A DNA stretch of 6,994 bases from contig JAGOJE010000053.1 of the NCBI GenBank assembly GCA_017995275.1, positions 1-6,994 of the forward strand. The letters are read 5' to 3'. Positions within the stretch are counted from its first letter, which is position 1, and every line of letters starts with the position of its first letter. The notes beneath the pieces were generated by a model. The model was not told the origin of the DNA. It ran no database searches and worked only from the letters and a program-made list of their open reading frames with translations. The stretch comes from Rickettsiaceae bacterium. Its GTDB lineage: Bacteria > Pseudomonadota > Alphaproteobacteria > Rickettsiales > Rickettsiaceae. This document shows positions 5,672 to 6,994 of this stretch, one piece after another. A program made the translations under genes and the position numbers.

Positions 5672-6994
5672 ATGAAAACTTTTCTTAAAATTTTGTTGGT
5701 GGGTGTAATTTTACCTCTTTTTGCTATAGGGGTTATTTTTACTATTAAGCCTTCTTTTGCGCAAAGGATGGGGCGTAGCGCTATTGAATATCTGTCAAGT
5801 AATGGAGATGTTTCAGTAAAAATTTCTGATGTGCATTTTGCTTTAGGGAAAATTGAGCTTCTAAATACTAAGGTCTATCATAAAGATGATAATATTATAA
5901 CTGTAGAAAAGACGATTTTGGATTATGATATTGCAAAATCTTTGAAGAAGTTTGGGCTGTATTTTGATGTGTCTCTTAATAGCTTTAAGATTGGAGATAT
6001 TAATTTAAACGCCTCTGGTTCATTTGTTCTTAAGAGATCAAGAACTACTATAGATAATTTAAAACTTGATATAGGGGATAAATCCTTTCTAGCGTTCTCT
6101 ATGGATTATAGAACATTCATGGGCCTGCCTTATATGCTAAAGTCAGAAGGTAAGGTCGAAAATCTTCCGTTGATGTTACAAAAAGCTTTTTGGCATATCG
6201 CTCCTAATAATGGAATAGTAGAATTTCTAAGAGATTTTATATTATCTGGTACTGTTTCTGGTGAGTGGAAGCTCGGTTTAGATAAAGAATTTTTCGCTGG
6301 AGGCAATTTAGATCCTGAGGATTTTAGCGGAAATTTAAAACTTGCCAATGTTGATTTCAAATATGATGAAGAATTTCCAATAATAAAAAACCTCAATTCA
6401 GATGTTACTTTAGCTGGCACTAATATAGATTTTAAAATAACAGAAGGATATTCAGGTAAAATCTTATTATCTAACTCTATTATTGAAATAGATTGGAGCA
6501 AGGGGGAAGATACTGCTGTTATAGCGAAGGTAAAAGGTGCGGGAGCAGCAGTGGAGCTTACTGAATTTATTCCAAATGATGATTTAGAAGGGATGAAAAA
6601 ATATGGAATAGACCTGCGCCAAATAAAAGGGACAACAAAATTACATGCGCATCTTATAATCCCTTTAAAACCTGGGACAGTGAATGAATATGATGTAACT
6701 GCGGATGTTTCTCAATTTGCCCTTTCCGCTTTCGATGAAGGAGTTGTGATTTCGTCTGCTAAGTTAATAGGTAAATATGATGGGAAGTCTGTAAAAATTG
6801 AAGGCACAGCGAAGGTAAATGACCTTCCAAGCGATCTATTCTATCAAATGAATTTAGAAGATGATAAAGAAAAGGAATTCGACCATTTACTTAAGGCGAA
6901 AGTAAAATTTATGCAAGTTGCTAGTGCAAAACATGATGTGATTTCTGCAGTAAGTGGGGGAAGCGTTGTTGATCTGGAATATAAGCTAAAAGAT
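5672..6994 (+). CDS. AsmA/YhdP-like envelope protein with DUF3971-type region (partial, 3' end missing)
   Basis: The frame is open for 441 codons from ATG 5672 to the last base of the window, with no stop; TAA at 5636-5638 bounds it upstream. Residues 4-23 form a hydrophobic segment (FLKILLVGVILPLFAIGVIF), a signal anchor or signal peptide; S28-F-A30 could be a cleavage site. The rest is hydrophilic and rich in alternating beta-strand-like segments. Residues 48-110 resemble the start of AsmA proteins. Residues 174-275 follow the DUF3971 pattern: a helix ending in FLRDFILSGTVSG (185-197), then a G-x-L-pattern strand (FAGGNLDPEDFSGNLKL), FPIIKNLNSDVTLAGTNIDFKI and a closing SNSIIEI strand. Such proteins span the periplasm and act in envelope lipid homeostasis or transport; related alphaproteobacterial genes are usually around 850-1100 residues, so about half is visible. 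ATG 5672 is the best start by domain fit, though its ribosome site is weak. TamB-like is an alternative. Confidence 0.72.
   Translation, partial: MKTFLKILLVGVILPLFAIGVIFTIKPSFAQRMGRSAIEYLSSNGDVSVKISDVHFALGKIELLNTKVYHKDDNIITVEKTILDYDIAKSLKKFGLYFDVSLNSFKIGDINLNASGSFVLKRSRTTIDNLKLDIGDKSFLAFSMDYRTFMGLPYMLKSEGKVENLPLMLQKAFWHIAPNNGIVEFLRDFILSGTVSGEWKLGLDKEFFAGGNLDPEDFSGNLKLANVDFKYDEEFPIIKNLNSDVTLAGTNIDFKITEGYSGKILLSNSIIEIDWSKGEDTAVIAKVKGAGAAVELTEFIPNDDLEGMKKYGIDLRQIKGTTKLHAHLIIPLKPGTVNEYDVTADVSQFALSAFDEGVVISSAKLIGKYDGKSVKIEGTAKVNDLPSDLFYQMNLEDDKEKEFDHLLKAKVKFMQVASAKHDVISAVSGGSVVDLEYKLKD

Noticed and set aside
6130..6501. Minus-strand open frame of 123 codons
   Set aside because: It is opposite the longer AsmA-like frame, which runs from a promoter and a signal anchor to the window edge. 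The minus frame has no domain and no ribosome site.

Overview
The window is AT-rich. By eye it looks like a piece of chromosome from an obligate intracellular alphaproteobacterium, most likely of the order Rickettsiales. The main reason is a pair of nucleotide (ATP/ADP) translocases that resemble Rickettsia Tlc proteins along their whole length. This family is largely confined to energy parasites (Rickettsiales, Chlamydiae, some Holosporales and microsporidia) and plastids. Low-GC codon choice, short intergenic gaps and an AsmA/DUF3971-type envelope protein agree with this. The genus cannot be fixed from the sequence alone.

Layout. Positions 3-92 (+) are the C-terminal tail of an unidentified upstream gene. 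A 195-bp gap (93-287) follows, with a weak hairpin, a 10-bp palindrome and a plausible sigma70-type promoter. Three plus-strand genes then form a likely operon: translocase A (288-1844), translocase B (1813-3318, overlapping A by 32 bp) and an S66-family LD-carboxypeptidase (3349-4254, 30 bp after B). A UDP-glucose 6-dehydrogenase on the minus strand (5542-4259) meets the carboxypeptidase tail to tail, with only 4 bp between the stop codons. A 129-bp divergent control region (5543-5671) separates it from a plus-strand AsmA/DUF3971-like envelope protein (5672 to the window edge, 441 codons, no stop reached). That region carries a minus-strand extended -10, a plus-strand TTGTTT-N17-TATAAT promoter and a perfect 15-bp palindrome between them.

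How the genes may fit together. The translocases would exchange host ATP for bacterial ADP, or carry other nucleotides. The LD-carboxypeptidase would trim murein tetrapeptides for recycling. The dehydrogenase would make UDP-glucuronate for surface polysaccharide or lipopolysaccharide. The AsmA-like protein would act in envelope or lipid maintenance. The shared theme is host-nucleotide uptake plus cell-envelope upkeep. The individual family calls are strong, but the functional link between them is inference.

The points most worth a second look are the overlapping tandem translocase pair and its hybrid-looking junction, the 8-G tract inside the carboxypeptidase, and the palindrome in the divergent promoter region. 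I saw no RNA genes, CRISPR arrays, insertion sequences or phage genes, and nothing that amounts to a wholly new system.
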